Positions 34,721-43,430 of a stretch of DNA of 64,000 bases are shown piece after piece (position 1 is the stretch's first letter; each line of letters opens with the position of its first letter). The notes beneath the pieces were generated by a model. The model had not been told where the DNA came from. It ran no database searches and was given only the letters and a program-made list of their open reading frames with translations. The DNA lies in contig NZ_JAOTIK010000001.1 in NCBI RefSeq assembly GCF_030116705.1, forward strand, positions 5,422,501 through 5,486,500. Direction: 5' to 3'. The position numbers and the translations under genes were made by a program. Origin of the DNA: Streptomyces sp. ML-6. Lineage in GTDB: Bacteria; Actinomycetota; Actinomycetes; Streptomycetales; Streptomycetaceae.

Positions 34721-34944
34721 GGTGTGGTGCCCCAGGTGTCGTCACGGACATGGACGCGGCGACCGCCTCGGCCGCCCCGTCCTGCAAGTCTGCGGCCGTG
34801 CGGAGGGACACGGCGGCCCCGACCGGCACAACGATGCCCGGCCGGGCTTGGAGGATTCCCACTAGCTCCAGCGGCGCAACACCGACCCCGCCGACCGGCG
34901 GAAACACCCGGATCGGCGCGGTCGGCAGAGCAGGCGGGCGCCGG

Positions 34945-35286
34945 TCAACGGACCCTGGGGACCGCCGCACAGAGGGACCAGGCGGCGGCGGTCACACCGA
35001 ACAACTCGGGGCCGCAGGGCCGGTGGAGCCCCAGGAACGCCATCCCGACGACGAACGAGACGAGGCCGCACAGCGCGAGGGCGAGACGCAGGACGGGCTG
35101 CGCGCGGCGGAGCGCGGCGTACCGGAAACGGGAGCGAGCGGCCGCCTTGAGGCGACGCATGCGGCGTCGCTCCGCCCTGGCGGCCTCGTACGCCGTCCGC
35201 CGTTCGGCGACGTCCCGCTCGGCGGCGATCAGCAGTCGGTCGACGCGGGCGAGCGTCAGGGCGGGGCGGCGTCGGTGGGTGGTCAT
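34945..35286 (-). CDS. Small hypothetical protein with coiled coil and membrane hairpin
   Basis: 113 residues. A basic helical N-terminus (RVDRLLIAAERDVAERRTAY, EAARAERRRMRRLKAAARSR) looks like a coiled coil. It precedes two hydrophobic stretches (VLRLALALCGLVSFVVGMAF, GVTAAAWSLCAAV). ATG at 35286 has GGAGA 6 bases upstream. No family recognised. A strong terminator (35339-35382) separates it from the upstream small gene. Confidence 0.6.
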   Translation of the reverse strand: MTTHRRRPALTLARVDRLLIAAERDVAERRTAYEAARAERRRMRRLKAAARSRFRYAALRRAQPVLRLALALCGLVSFVVGMAFLGLHRPCGPELFGVTAAAWSLCAAVPRVR

Positions 35287-35338
35287 CCCGGTCTCCGTGA
35301 GAGGTGTCGTGTTCGGTGGCCTTCACCGGGTACGACGA

Positions 35339-35382
35339 GGGCCGGGCCCCGCAGTGGGAACAACCACTGCGGGACCCGGCCC
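35339..35382 (-). terminator. Strong hairpin after the 64-residue gene
   Basis: A 19-bp stem with one mismatch (35339-35357 with 35364-35382) and loop GAACAA, placed after the stop at 35456 on the minus strand. Confidence 0.75.
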
Positions 35383-35455
35383 GTACGCTTCGGCCTTCGT
35401 CGGAACGTCCCCGGACCTCCCCCGAGCATTCCGGGACCACCCCGACCGATCGGGC

Positions 35456-35650
35456 CTACGCCTGCCGAGGCTGCAGCCCCTCACCCGGAGCGGGCCGCAA
35501 GCCCGTTGCGGGACCTGCGGAAGCCGCGCTCCTGGTGGCGAAGACGGAGAAGTCCGGCTCGGGCCGCCTCAATCGGTCGAAACGGACGACAACGGCGTTG
35601 AGCAAGGCTGTGCACCATGAGATCGGCAGGCGGAGAAGGACAGTCAACAC
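35456..35650 (-). CDS. Small hypothetical protein downstream of a sigma factor
   Basis: 64 residues from GTG at 35650: MLTVLLRLPISWCTALLNAV then VVRFDRLRRPEPDFSVFATR and a Gly/Pro-rich tail. The N-terminus is a short hydrophobic helix. AGGAAAGGA lies 6 bases upstream of the start, and a strong terminator follows the stop. These support a real transcript. It is about 100 bases downstream of the sigma factor gene on the same strand. No homologue is recognised. Confidence 0.5.
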   Translation of the reverse strand: MLTVLLRLPISWCTALLNAVVVRFDRLRRPEPDFSVFATRSAASAGPATGLRPAPGEGLQPRQA

Positions 35651-35747
35651 ATGGGTTCCTTTCCTATGAATGGAGGCGGGATAGCCCCTCCCTCGGGCGT
35701 ACGCTCCCGTCGCGCGGGCACATGGGAGCGCACACCCTGGGCAGCGG

Positions 35748-36359
35748 CTACGCCTCCTGTCCGAGACCGGGCCTGCGCCTTGCCACCTTCTCCCGGGCCC
35801 GCCCCAGGGCCTTGCGGACCGAACTGGGGGAGACGTCCATGAGCTCCGCAGCCCGCTCCGAGGTGAAGTCGAGCACCGAGGTGAGGAACACCGCCCGGTG
35901 CTCCATCGGCGTCAGCAGCACCTTGAGTTCGTCGCGGATGTCGGCGTAGTACACACCGGAGGCGTCGAGTTCGGCGTTCTCCCGGTCCTCCAGCACGGCG
36001 GTCCCGTCACCGACGAGGATCTCGGAACGGCGCTGGATGAGGCGGAGTTCGTCGACGGCGCAGTTGACGCACACCTGGCGCATGTAGGCATGGAGGTTGT
36101 CCACGGACCCGGCGTCCTCGCGCAGTCGCTTGGTCACCTTGGCGAAGGCGTTCTGCCAGACGTCCTCGACCAACTGGGAGCGATTGTGCTGCCCGAGCCG
36201 ACGGGCGATCGCCGGAAAGTAGGTGGCCGATGCGCGGGCGAGGTCCTCCAGCTGTTCGTCGACCGTGCGGGGCGGTTTCCTGCCCATGCGCAACAGCTCC
36301 GGGATACGGCGCTGCTTCTGCGCCGGTAATACCCGCGTCGGTACGGATTCGGATGTCAA
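35748..36359 (-). CDS. Sigma-70/ECF-type RNA polymerase sigma factor
   Basis: 203 residues from TTG at 36359 (ATG at 36287 is the shorter alternative). Region 2 includes HNRSQLVEDVWQNAFAKVTK and NLHAYMRQVCVNCAVDELRL. Region 4 is LTPMEHRAVFLTSVLDFTSE, then RAAELMDVSPSSVRKALGRA. No anti-sigma factor is adjacent, but the small hydrophobic protein downstream could be a partner. It is an orphan sigma factor of unknown regulon. Confidence 0.82.
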   Translation of the reverse strand: MTSESVPTRVLPAQKQRRIPELLRMGRKPPRTVDEQLEDLARASATYFPAIARRLGQHNRSQLVEDVWQNAFAKVTKRLREDAGSVDNLHAYMRQVCVNCAVDELRLIQRRSEILVGDGTAVLEDRENAELDASGVYYADIRDELKVLLTPMEHRAVFLTSVLDFTSERAAELMDVSPSSVRKALGRAREKVARRRPGLGQEA

Positions 36360-36823
36360 GGGGGCCTACCTCGGTTCCGTTCAGGGGCTTGATCCCGTTC
36401 GACGGGATGACGTTCGCGAGGCCGGCCACTGGGAACCCCCGGGCCGATTTTTTCCGGAACCAACGCGACCGATCCGGCAGGGGCGCCGAGGAGCCTGCCC
36501 CGAAGCCCACAGCGCTTTCACGCATCCGCCGCCATCACGCGCACCTGTGCCCGGGAGACGTACTGGACGAGCTGCCCGCCCCCGTCCGGACAGTGTGCCC
36601 CACCGGCCCCGTACGCCCCCGCCTGATGAGGCACTGGTGACGGGCCAGGTCGGTGACCTGAGGGGGGATCTTTCCTGCGGGGCGCTGACCTGGCCTTTTG
36701 CTGATGGCTGGCGAGGGGGCGCGACGGTCGCGACCGGGTGTCCTGCGGACCGGGTGCGGACTGACCGGACACCTGGATGACCAATTCCGAGGGGTGCCTG
36801 TAGAGGGTGTGGGGGGCGGGCAG
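36360..36823. other. Intergenic region, no gene supported
   Basis: 464 bases between the sigma factor and the next minus-strand gene. Overlapping open frames exist on both strands but lack ribosome binding sites and recognisable sequence. CCTGCGGACCGGGTGCGG at 36742-36759 recurs exactly at 38112-38129. Confidence 0.5.
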
Positions 36824-37213
36824 TCAGGCGTCGGGGTCGACTTCGGGGTGCGTGAACCGCACGGGCTTGCCCAGCGACCGGGCATAGGCGATTTCGGCTC
36901 GGGTGCTGTCTCCGATGTAGTCGCCGACGACGAGCACTTCATCAGCGAGCCGGATCTTCGCCCGGTGCAGATCGTCGAGTCGAACCTTCAGCGCCTGGGC
37001 CTCGACAGGGTCGGGCCAGAGTTCGTGCGGCGACTTCAGGTCGCAACCCGGCTTGACGACAATCCTTCCGGCTTTGGTCTCCCGCAGATCGGCCTCGGTC
37101 ATCTCGGCCATGAAGCGGGTGGAGCCGCAGATCACGACGATACGCGGGAGGCTCAGCCGCTTCTTCGCGTCGGCGAGTTTCTCCTCGGGGGTGAGCGGTT
37201 GCGGGGATGACAT
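36824..37213 (-). CDS. Nucleoside 2-deoxyribosyltransferase-like protein
   Basis: 129 residues with an excellent AGGAGG site 5 bases before ATG 37213. RIVVICGSTRFMAEMTEADL is the N-terminal Rossmann-like strand and loop. DDLHRAKIRLADEVLVVGDY and IGDSTRAEIAYARSLGKPVR resemble nucleoside 2-deoxyribosyltransferase/DUF4406 proteins, where the Asp and Glu of such motifs handle the nucleoside. The family assignment is by pattern only. It is a small accessory gene without operon partners. Confidence 0.68.
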   Translation of the reverse strand: MSSPQPLTPEEKLADAKKRLSLPRIVVICGSTRFMAEMTEADLRETKAGRIVVKPGCDLKSPHELWPDPVEAQALKVRLDDLHRAKIRLADEVLVVGDYIGDSTRAEIAYARSLGKPVRFTHPEVDPDA

Positions 37214-37362
37214 CGGTTCCTCCTGGTGATGTGGTCCAAGGGGGGCTTGCGGAGACGAGAACGAGGATGTCCGAGATCGCCTTGACTCCTCATGAAATGG
37301 AGTGGCGGACGCACGCGTGACAGGGTGACGATCTCTCGGTACTCGCTGATGGAGGGGCAGTT

Positions 37363-37794
37363 ATGGGCGACATCGTTCCGAGGGAGCTCATCTCCCTCGC
37401 CGATGACGAGGGGAACAGTGTCACCGTCAACGTTCTGGGGCGTGATCCCAGGTGGGGCGCCGGACTCGACGCCGAGATCGTGGTCAGAACGCCCTTCGTG
37501 TCCGGGCGTATCGATTTGGTGCTGTCCGCCTCGAAACTGGCGAGCTGGGCGGATGCGCTGAACAGGCTCGACGCCGGCGAGGACGTCGCCTGGATGGAGT
37601 GGGACAGGGGGCCGTCCGTCTGGATCCAGCTCTGCGGCGAGCGTGACTGTCCGGAGGTGGTGGTGGAGGACGAGTCGGGTTCCATGGTCACCGTGAGAGT
37701 GCCGGTCGTCCCGCCGGACGACTGGATTGCAGATCACCAGCAGCGCTCGCACCGGGTGAGGGCGCACTGGGTTCCGATGCTGTCAGCGAGTTGA
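37363..37794 (+). CDS. DUF5959 family protein
   Basis: 143 residues. ELISLADDEGNSVTVNVLGR begins the domain; LDAEIVVRTPFVSGRIDLVL, WADALNRLDAGEDVAWMEWD and VVVEDESGSMVTVRVPV follow. I recognise this as the streptomycete DUF5959 family, function unknown. ATG at 37363 has GGAGGGG 6 bases upstream. It stands between unrelated small genes in a variable stretch. Confidence 0.78.
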   Translation: MGDIVPRELISLADDEGNSVTVNVLGRDPRWGAGLDAEIVVRTPFVSGRIDLVLSASKLASWADALNRLDAGEDVAWMEWDRGPSVWIQLCGERDCPEVVVEDESGSMVTVRVPVVPPDDWIADHQQRSHRVRAHWVPMLSAS

Positions 37795-37797
37795 GCA

Positions 37798-38182
37798 ACC
37801 GTCGCCAGCAGTATTGAGTGCGCATCCGAGAACGAGGAAGACTTCGTGGATGTCGTCGCGGATCTCCCGGCGGATCCGCAGGCGGCGGCACTCGTCGTCG
37901 GTCCGGCCCAGGTCGGTGGCTGCGAGGGCCGGGGCGGATTCCGCCGCCTCTTCCGCGTCCGCGGTGTGCGGAGGGGAGGGCCCAGTCCACCAGGACAGGT
38001 CCGGCAGCCTGCCTGTGGGTGGCGGAAGGCTTTCTTCTGCTGATGCCGTCTGCTGTTCGTGACGGGAAAACAGGACCGCACCCGGGCCGCCACGGACGCC
38101 GTGCTCGGCGGCCTGCGGACCGGGTGCGGGCAGGTCGACCAGACGATCGGAGAAATCGCAGGTCAAGCGGCTTGATCGAGGA
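37798..38182. other. Unassigned region before sodN
   Basis: About 385 bases. A minus-strand frame (37783-38166, TTG start, 127 codons, containing LRIRREIRDDIHEVFLVLGC) could be a small gene, but it has no ribosome binding site. A plus-strand frame ending GGLRTGCGQVDQTIGEIAGQ looks like a broken gene tail. Neither is strong enough to call. Confidence 0.35.
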
Positions 38183-38578
38183 TCAGGCCTTCTTCGTCTC
38201 CCAGAAGATCTTGTCGATCTGGGCGATGTAGTCCAGCGCCTTCTGGCCCGTCGCCGGGTCCGTGGACGCCTTCGCGGCCGACAGGGCCTTCAGGGCGTCG
38301 TTGACCAGCTGGTGCAGCTCCGGGTACTTCTCGAAGTGCGGGGGCTTGAAGTAGTCGCTCCACAGCACCGAGATGTGGTGCTTGGCGAGCTCGGCGCGCT
38401 GCTCCTTGATGACCACCGCGCGGGCCCGGAAGTGCGGGTCCTCGTTGGCCTGGTACTTCTCCTGGACGGCCTTGACGGACTCCGCCTCGATGCGGGCCTG
38501 GGCCGGGTCGTACACGCCGCAGGGCAGGTCGCAGTGGGCGCTGACCTTCACCTTGGGGGCAAACAGGCGGGAAAGCAT
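38183..38578 (-). CDS. sodN: Nickel superoxide dismutase precursor
   Basis: 131 residues. A 14-residue propeptide (MLSRLFAPKVKVSA) is cut to expose His1 of the nickel hook HCDLPCGVYDP, which supplies the His, two Cys and backbone ligands. The helical bundle follows (FRARAVVIKEQRAELAKHHI, SDYFKPPHFEKYPELHQLVN). It converts superoxide to hydrogen peroxide and oxygen in the cytoplasm. In Streptomyces, sodN is favoured when nickel is present through Nur and a small RNA from sodF mRNA. The processing protease sodX is divergently adjacent. Confidence 0.97.
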   Translation of the reverse strand: MLSRLFAPKVKVSAHCDLPCGVYDPAQARIEAESVKAVQEKYQANEDPHFRARAVVIKEQRAELAKHHISVLWSDYFKPPHFEKYPELHQLVNDALKALSAAKASTDPATGQKALDYIAQIDKIFWETKKA

Positions 38579-38758
38579 TGAGCTGTCCTTCCTCGTGATC
38601 GTCTTCTCAGGTGGGACATTACTCCGTGGGAGACGGGTTTTCGTGGGTGCCCCCGGGGGCTTAGGCCAAAAGTCCGGGGTGAGGATGAGACCAGTGGCCG
38701 AATGGACGGAACGCCGGATCAGGACGTTTTACTGAGGGAGCGGGGAGGTTCCGGAGAG

Positions 38759-39211
38759 ATGCGGGAGGTGCCGGAGATGCCGGAGGTGCCCGGGACGGCG
38801 CAGGGGCGGGCCGGGCGTGTGCCGTTCCAGGTGGTGGAGGTGACCGGGCCGTCGATGGTGCCGACGCTCCATCACGGGGACTGGCTGCTCGTGCAGTACG
38901 GGGCGAGGGTGCGGCCCGGTGACGTGGTGATCCTGCGCCATCCGTTCCAGCAGGACCTGCTCGTCGTCAAGCGGGCCGCCGAGCGCCGGCGGGGCGGCTG
39001 GTGGGTGCTGGCGGACAACACCTTCGCGGGCGGTGACAGCACCGACTACGGGACGGTGCCGGAGGAGCTCGTGCTGGCCACCGCCCGGGTGCGCTACCGG
39101 CCGCTGAAGAAGGATCAGCGGTCGGTGCTGGGCGTGGTGGCCTGGGCCGTCTCCGCGTTGCGGCCGGTCTCGGCGGCGCGCTCCGTCTCCAGGCGTTTCC
39201 GGGCCCGGTAG
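38759..39211 (+). CDS. sodX: Nickel-type superoxide dismutase maturation protease
   Basis: About 150 residues from ATG 38759 (GGGGAGG upstream); ATG at 38702 and another internal ATG are in frame. It is an S24/S26 signal-peptidase-like fold: VEVTGPSMVPTLHHGDWLLV carries the catalytic Ser and LLVVKRAAERR the Lys. LADNTFAGGDSTDYGTV is the last conserved box. It removes the SodN propeptide. Its 3' end overlaps the CGNR gene by 97 bases, tail to tail. Confidence 0.92.
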   Translation: MREVPEMPEVPGTAQGRAGRVPFQVVEVTGPSMVPTLHHGDWLLVQYGARVRPGDVVILRHPFQQDLLVVKRAAERRRGGWWVLADNTFAGGDSTDYGTVPEELVLATARVRYRPLKKDQRSVLGVVAWAVSALRPVSAARSVSRRFRAR

Positions 39212-39744
39212 GCGGCCACGTTGGCCCGGGTGGCGCAACGGTCCGAGCAGTAGCGGCGGGACCGGTTGGTGGAGGTGTCGAGGTAGGCGTTGCGGCACGG
39301 CGGCGCCTCGCACAGGCCGAGCCGGTCGACCCCGTACGAGGTGAGGTGGAAGGCGAGGCCCATCGCCGCGATGGCGGCGTACCCGGCCGTGGCGTTCGAC
39401 GGGTGGTCGGCCAGGTGCATGTGCCAGTCCGGCTTGCCGTCCTCGTCCCGGGTCTCGTGCCCGGAGATCTGCGGGCTGACCGGGAACTCCAGCAGCAGTG
39501 AGTTGAGCAGGTCGACGGCGAGGGTCTCGTCGCCGCCGTCGGCCGCCTCGAAGACCGCGCGCAGCCGGGCCCGTACGGACCTGAAGCGGGTCACGTCCGA
39601 GTCGGTCGCCCGCCGGGCCGCCTGACGGTTGGGGCCGAACAGCTCCCGGACCGCCTCGACGGAGGTGAGGCAGTCCTTGTTGCGGGCCGGCTCCTCGGTG
39701 TTGACCAGGCGCACGGCATAGTCCGAGTAATAGGCCAGTTCCAC
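39115..39744 (-). CDS. CGNR zinc finger / ABATE-domain regulator
   Basis: 209 residues. The N-terminal ABATE domain (DYAVRLVNTEEPARNKDCLT) precedes the C-terminal zinc finger (LCEAPPCRNAYLDTSTNRSR, RYCSDRCATRANVAAYRARK), where the CGNR tetrad is CATR. This family comprises probable stress-response transcription regulators. GTG at 39744 has AAGGA 7 bases upstream. The last 97 bases run antisense through the end of sodX. It is divergent from a methyltransferase gene. Confidence 0.9.
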   Translation of the reverse strand: MELAYYSDYAVRLVNTEEPARNKDCLTSVEAVRELFGPNRQAARRATDSDVTRFRSVRARLRAVFEAADGGDETLAVDLLNSLLLEFPVSPQISGHETRDEDGKPDWHMHLADHPSNATAGYAAIAAMGLAFHLTSYGVDRLGLCEAPPCRNAYLDTSTNRSRRYCSDRCATRANVAAYRARKRLETERAAETGRNAETAQATTPSTDR

Positions 39745-39788
39745 TTGTAGTCCTTACGGCGACGGTCTAAGGTCGATGTGGCCAACGA

Positions 39789-39821
39789 TGTAATGGGCTT
39801 CTACCTGCCCAGGGTATTACA
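39789..39821. promoter_or_regulatory. Inverted repeat in the divergent CGNR/methyltransferase region
   Basis: TGTAAT (39789-39794) and ATTACA (39816-39821) with an inner GGGC/GCCC pair form an imperfect dyad just before the methyltransferase. It is a plausible operator for the CGNR protein. Confidence 0.45.
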
Positions 39822-39835
39822 TGGAGGTTCTGGTG

Positions 39836-40594
39836 GTGGCGGAAACGACTGGTACGGACTGGCGGGCCTGGCAGGAGAGCTGGGACCGGCAGCAGGAGTG
39901 GTACATGCCCGACCGCGAGGAGCGGTTCCGGGTGATGCTGGACATGGTCGAGGCCTTCGTGGGGCCCCGGCCGAGGGTGCTGGACCTCGCGTGCGGTACG
40001 GGAAGTATTACGGACCGGCTGCTGAAGCGGTTCCCCGAAGCCACCAGTACCGGTGTGGATCTCGACCCGGCGCTGCTCACCATCGCGCGCGGGCACTTCG
40101 AGGGCGACGGGCGCGTCACCTTCGTCACCGCCGACCTCAAGGACCCGGAGTGGACGGGGCTGTTGCCGTACGACTCGTACGACGCGGTCCTCACCGCCAC
40201 CGCCCTGCACTGGCTGCACACCGAGCCGCTCACCGCGCTCTACGGGCACATCGGCGGGCTCGTCAGGGACGGCGGGGTGTTCATGAACGCCGACCACATG
40301 ATCGACACCACCACCCCCCGGATCAACGCGGCCGAACGCGCCCACCGGCACGCCGTCATGGACCGGGCCAGGGCCGAGGGCGCGCTGGACTGGGCCGACT
40401 GGTGGGCCCTGGCCGCCGAGGACCCGGCGCTCGCCGGGCCCACCGCCGAGCGGTACCGGATCTACGGCGAGCACGCGGACGGCGACATGCCCTCCGCGGA
40501 CTGGCACGCCGAGACCCTGCGCAAGGCCGGATTCGGCGAGGCGCGGCCCGTCTGGGCCTCCCCCTCGGACACCCTGGTGCTCGCGGTGAAGTGA
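39836..40594 (+). CDS. SAM-dependent class I methyltransferase
   Basis: 252 residues. RVLDLACGTGSITDRLLKRF is motif I, followed by STGVDLDPALLTIARGHF and YDAVLTATALHWLHTEPLTA. It transfers a methyl group from SAM to an unknown acceptor. GTG at 39836 was preferred over ATG at 39821 because GGAGG lies inside that ATG-proximal sequence, 8 bases before 39836; GTG 39833 is also possible. A perfect terminator follows. Confidence 0.87.
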   Translation: MAETTGTDWRAWQESWDRQQEWYMPDREERFRVMLDMVEAFVGPRPRVLDLACGTGSITDRLLKRFPEATSTGVDLDPALLTIARGHFEGDGRVTFVTADLKDPEWTGLLPYDSYDAVLTATALHWLHTEPLTALYGHIGGLVRDGGVFMNADHMIDTTTPRINAAERAHRHAVMDRARAEGALDWADWWALAAEDPALAGPTAERYRIYGEHADGDMPSADWHAETLRKAGFGEARPVWASPSDTLVLAVK

Positions 40595-40660
40595 GGGACA
40601 CCTCCGTCCGGCGGCCTGCCGATACGCCGGAGGGGCGGTACACCGGAGGGATGGTACGCC

Positions 40661-40697
40661 GGAGGGGCGGTACGGAATCGGTCCGTACCGCCCCTCC
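40661..40697. terminator. Bidirectional terminator
   Basis: A perfect 16-bp stem (40661-40676 with 40682-40697) and 5-base loop between the methyltransferase and the ABC transporter operon. GGAGGGGCGGTAC-like copies precede it. Confidence 0.85.
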
Positions 40698-40713
40698 GTC
40701 CCCTGAAGCGCCG

Positions 40714-41475
40714 CTACAGCACCTTCGACAGGAAGGACTTCGTCCGGTCGTGCTGCGGGTTGGTCAGCACGTCGCGCGGGTGGCCCGCCTCGACCACCAC
40801 GCCGTCGTCCATGAAGACCAGCGCGTCGCCGACCTCGCGGGCGAAGCCCATCTCATGGGTGACGACGACCATCGTCATGCCGTCCTCCGCGAGGTCGCGC
40901 ATGACGTCCAGGACGTCGCCCACCAGCTCCGGGTCGAGCGCCGACGTCGGCTCGTCGAAGAGCATCAGCTTCGGCTCCATGGCCAGGGCGCGGGCGATGG
41001 CCACCCGCTGCTGCTGGCCGCCGGACAGCTGGGAGGGGAAGTTCTTCGCCTTGCCGGCCAGGCCGACCCGGTCCAGCAGCCGTTCGGCACGGGCCCTGGC
41101 CACGGCCTTGGACTCGCCCTTGACCTGGATCGGGGCCTCCATGACGTTCTCCAGCGCCGTCATGTGGGGGAAGAGGTTGAAGCGCTGGAAGACCATGCCG
41201 ATGTCCCGGCGCTTCAGGGCGACCTCGCTGTCCTTGAGCTCGTACAGCTTGTCGCCCTTCTGGCGGTAGCCCACCAGGTCGCCGTCCACGTACAGCCGGC
41301 CGGCGTTGATCTTCTCCAGGTGGTTGATGCACCGCAGGAAGGTCGACTTGCCGGAACCGGATGGGCCGATCAGACAGAAGACCTCCCGCGGGGCGACCTC
41401 CAGGTCGATGCCCTTGAGGATGTGCGCGGCGCCGAAGGACTTGTGGACGCCCTCGGCCTTCACCATGGCGTTCAT
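40714..41475 (-). CDS. Amino-acid ABC transporter ATP-binding protein
   Basis: 253 residues. It has Walker A ([10 protein letters not shown]), the Q-loop ([18 protein letters not shown]), the signature LSGGQQQR, Walker B ([14 protein letters not shown]) and the switch His ([13 protein letters not shown]). It is the polar amino-acid importer type (GlnQ/HisP). ATG at 41475 overlaps the permease stop (ATGA). It is the last gene of a three-gene operon, order substrate-binding protein, permease, ATPase. Confidence 0.95.
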   Translation of the reverse strand: MNAMVKAEGVHKSFGAAHILKGIDLEVAPREVFCLIGPSGSGKSTFLRCINHLEKINAGRLYVDGDLVGYRQKGDKLYELKDSEVALKRRDIGMVFQRFNLFPHMTALENVMEAPIQVKGESKAVARARAERLLDRVGLAGKAKNFPSQLSGGQQQRVAIARALAMEPKLMLFDEPTSALDPELVGDVLDVMRDLAEDGMTMVVVTHEMGFAREVGDALVFMDDGVVVEAGHPRDVLTNPQHDRTKSFLSKVL

Positions 41476-42440
41476 GCGGAGGCACCTCCCGTGCGGCGGT
41501 TGCTGAACGACGCGAGGTTGGCCCTGACCCGCTGCCACGGGGTGGGCGGCAGACTCCGCAGGCTGCCCCGGGCGTAACGACGCTCCAGGTAGTACTGACC
41601 CACGCTGAACACACTGGTCATCACGATGTACCAGATCGAGGCGACGAAGAGCATCTCCATCACCGCGTAACTGGTCGAACCGATCTGCGAGGTGGAGCGC
41701 AGCAGCTCGTTGTACGTGACCGCGTACACCAGCGACGAGGTCTTCAGCATGTTGATGAACTCGTTGCCGGTCGGCGGGATGATCACCCGCAGCGCCTGCG
41801 GGAGCACCACGCGGCGCATGGTCTTCGCCTGCGTCATGCCCAGCGCGTGCGACGCCTCGGTCTGGCCCTCGTCCACCGACTGGATGCCGGCCCGGCAGAT
41901 CTCCGCCATGTACGCGGCCTCGTTGAGGCCGAGACCCAGCAGGGCGCACATGAACGGCGTCATCACGTCGGTCATCTCGTCCTTGTAGATGAACGGGATG
42001 TTCAGGATCGGGAAGATCAGGGCCAGGTTGAACCAGAGCAGCAACTGCACGTATACCGGTGTGCCGCGGAAGAACCAGATGTAGAGCCAGGCGACCCAGC
42101 TCGTGACGGGGTTCTTCGAGAGCCGCATCACCGCGAGGAGCACGCCCAGCGCCACGCCGAGGAGCATCGCCAGCACGCTGATCAGCAGGGTGCGGCCCGC
42201 CCCGGCCAGGACGGTCTCGTCGAAGACCTTGTCCCGGACGGCCTGCCACTGGATGTTGCCCTGCGAGAAGGCGTACACGAGGGCGGCGAGGAGCGCGAAG
42301 ACAACGATGCCACTGAGCCAGCGGCCGTAGTGCCGTACCGGAATGGCCCGGATGGCCTCCGGTGCGACCGAGGGTGCCTTGGAGACGGGTGAGGTGACGG
42401 GCGACGGAGCGCCGGGCACCTTGTCGAACTTGTCAGTCAT
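41472..42440 (-). CDS. Amino-acid ABC transporter permease
   Basis: 322 residues. A hydrophilic Pro-rich N-terminus of about 38 residues precedes five to six helices. The EAA loop is [20 protein letters not shown] and the HisM-type start is [20 protein letters not shown]. It forms the membrane channel with the adjacent ATPase. It lies 27 bases downstream of the substrate-binding gene. Confidence 0.95.
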   Translation of the reverse strand: MTDKFDKVPGAPSPVTSPVSKAPSVAPEAIRAIPVRHYGRWLSGIVVFALLAALVYAFSQGNIQWQAVRDKVFDETVLAGAGRTLLISVLAMLLGVALGVLLAVMRLSKNPVTSWVAWLYIWFFRGTPVYVQLLLWFNLALIFPILNIPFIYKDEMTDVMTPFMCALLGLGLNEAAYMAEICRAGIQSVDEGQTEASHALGMTQAKTMRRVVLPQALRVIIPPTGNEFINMLKTSSLVYAVTYNELLRSTSQIGSTSYAVMEMLFVASIWYIVMTSVFSVGQYYLERRYARGSLRSLPPTPWQRVRANLASFSNRRTGGASA

Positions 42441-42467
42441 GGAGACTGCCCTTCGCTGGGAAGCCGG

Positions 42468-43430
42468 TCACTTGCCGCCGTTGATGGCGGCCTTGTCGAT
42501 CGCCCCCGTGCCCGCGCCCCACTTGTCGAGCACCTTCTTGTAGGAGCCGTCGGCGATGATCGCGTCCACGGCTTCCTTGAGCACGTCGCGCAGTGCGGTG
42601 TTGTCCTTGCTCACGGCGATGCCGAACGGGCCGGCGTCCACCTGCTCGCCGACGACCTCGAAGTCCTTGCCGCCGCCGGACTTGCGGGACAGGTCGAGCG
42701 CGACCGGGTAGTCGTTCACCCCGGCGACCGCGCCGCCGGACTTCACCCGGGTCTGGGCCTCGGTGTCGTTCTCGAACGACTCGATGTCGACGGCCTTCTT
42801 GCCGGCCGCCTCGCACGCCTTGGACTGCTTCTTCAGGGTCGCCTCGTACGTGGTGCCGCGCTGGACCGCCGTGGTCCTGCCGCACAGGTCCTCGATGGAC
42901 ATGATGCCCTCGGGGTTGCCCTTCTTGGTGTAGACGGCGGTGCCGGCCAGGAAGTAGTCGACGAAGTCGACGCCCTTGCCGAGCTTGTTGCCCTTCTCGT
43001 CCAGGCCCTCCTGGCGCTGCTTGTTGTCCGTGATGGACGACATGGCGATGTCGTGGCGTCCGGTGTTCAGCGCGGTGATCAGCCCGTCGAAGGAGCCGGA
43101 GGTGAACGTGAACCTCACCCCCAGCTGCTTGCCGAGGGCCTCGGCGAGATCGGGGTCGACCCCGACGATCTTGCCGTTCTCCACCGACTCCATCGGGGCG
43201 TACTCGGCATTCGTGCCGACTTTGATGACGCCGGACTTCTGGTACTTCTCGGGCAGCTTGTCGAAGAGCGGGGCGCTGTTCCTGGAAGTGGTCTCTCCGC
43301 CGGTCTTCGTCGACCCGCTGTTGGTCTGATCGCCACAGGCGGTCAGCAGCATGGTGCCGGCGACCGCGATGGTGCCGGCCGCTGCAATCCGGTGTTTCGC
43401 AGGCGTACGACGAGTGGTGCGTGCGGTCAT
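42468..43430 (-). CDS. Amino-acid ABC transporter substrate-binding lipoprotein
   Basis: 320 residues from ATG 43430 (GGAGG upstream). The lipoprotein signal ends at LLTAC, with the cysteine as lipid anchor. SBP_bac_3 features follow: VIKVGTNAEYAPMESVENGK, IVGVDPDLAEALGKQLGV, FDGLITALNTGRHDIAMSS. It captures an amino acid or related cation outside the membrane and delivers it to the permease. The ligand is not predictable. Confidence 0.94.
   Translation of the reverse strand: MTARTTRRTPAKHRIAAAGTIAVAGTMLLTACGDQTNSGSTKTGGETTSRNSAPLFDKLPEKYQKSGVIKVGTNAEYAPMESVENGKIVGVDPDLAEALGKQLGVRFTFTSGSFDGLITALNTGRHDIAMSSITDNKQRQEGLDEKGNKLGKGVDFVDYFLAGTAVYTKKGNPEGIMSIEDLCGRTTAVQRGTTYEATLKKQSKACEAAGKKAVDIESFENDTEAQTRVKSGGAVAGVNDYPVALDLSRKSGGGKDFEVVGEQVDAGPFGIAVSKDNTALRDVLKEAVDAIIADGSYKKVLDKWGAGTGAIDKAAINGGK

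Noticed and set aside
36518..36784. An 88-codon minus-strand frame after the sigma factor
   Set aside because: TTG-type start with no binding site and composition typical of antisense frames.
37783..38166. A 127-codon minus-strand frame next to sodN
   Set aside because: TTG start without a binding site and no family. A stretch (LRIRREIRDDIHEVFLVLGC) looks protein-like, so it is kept only as a note in the region entry.
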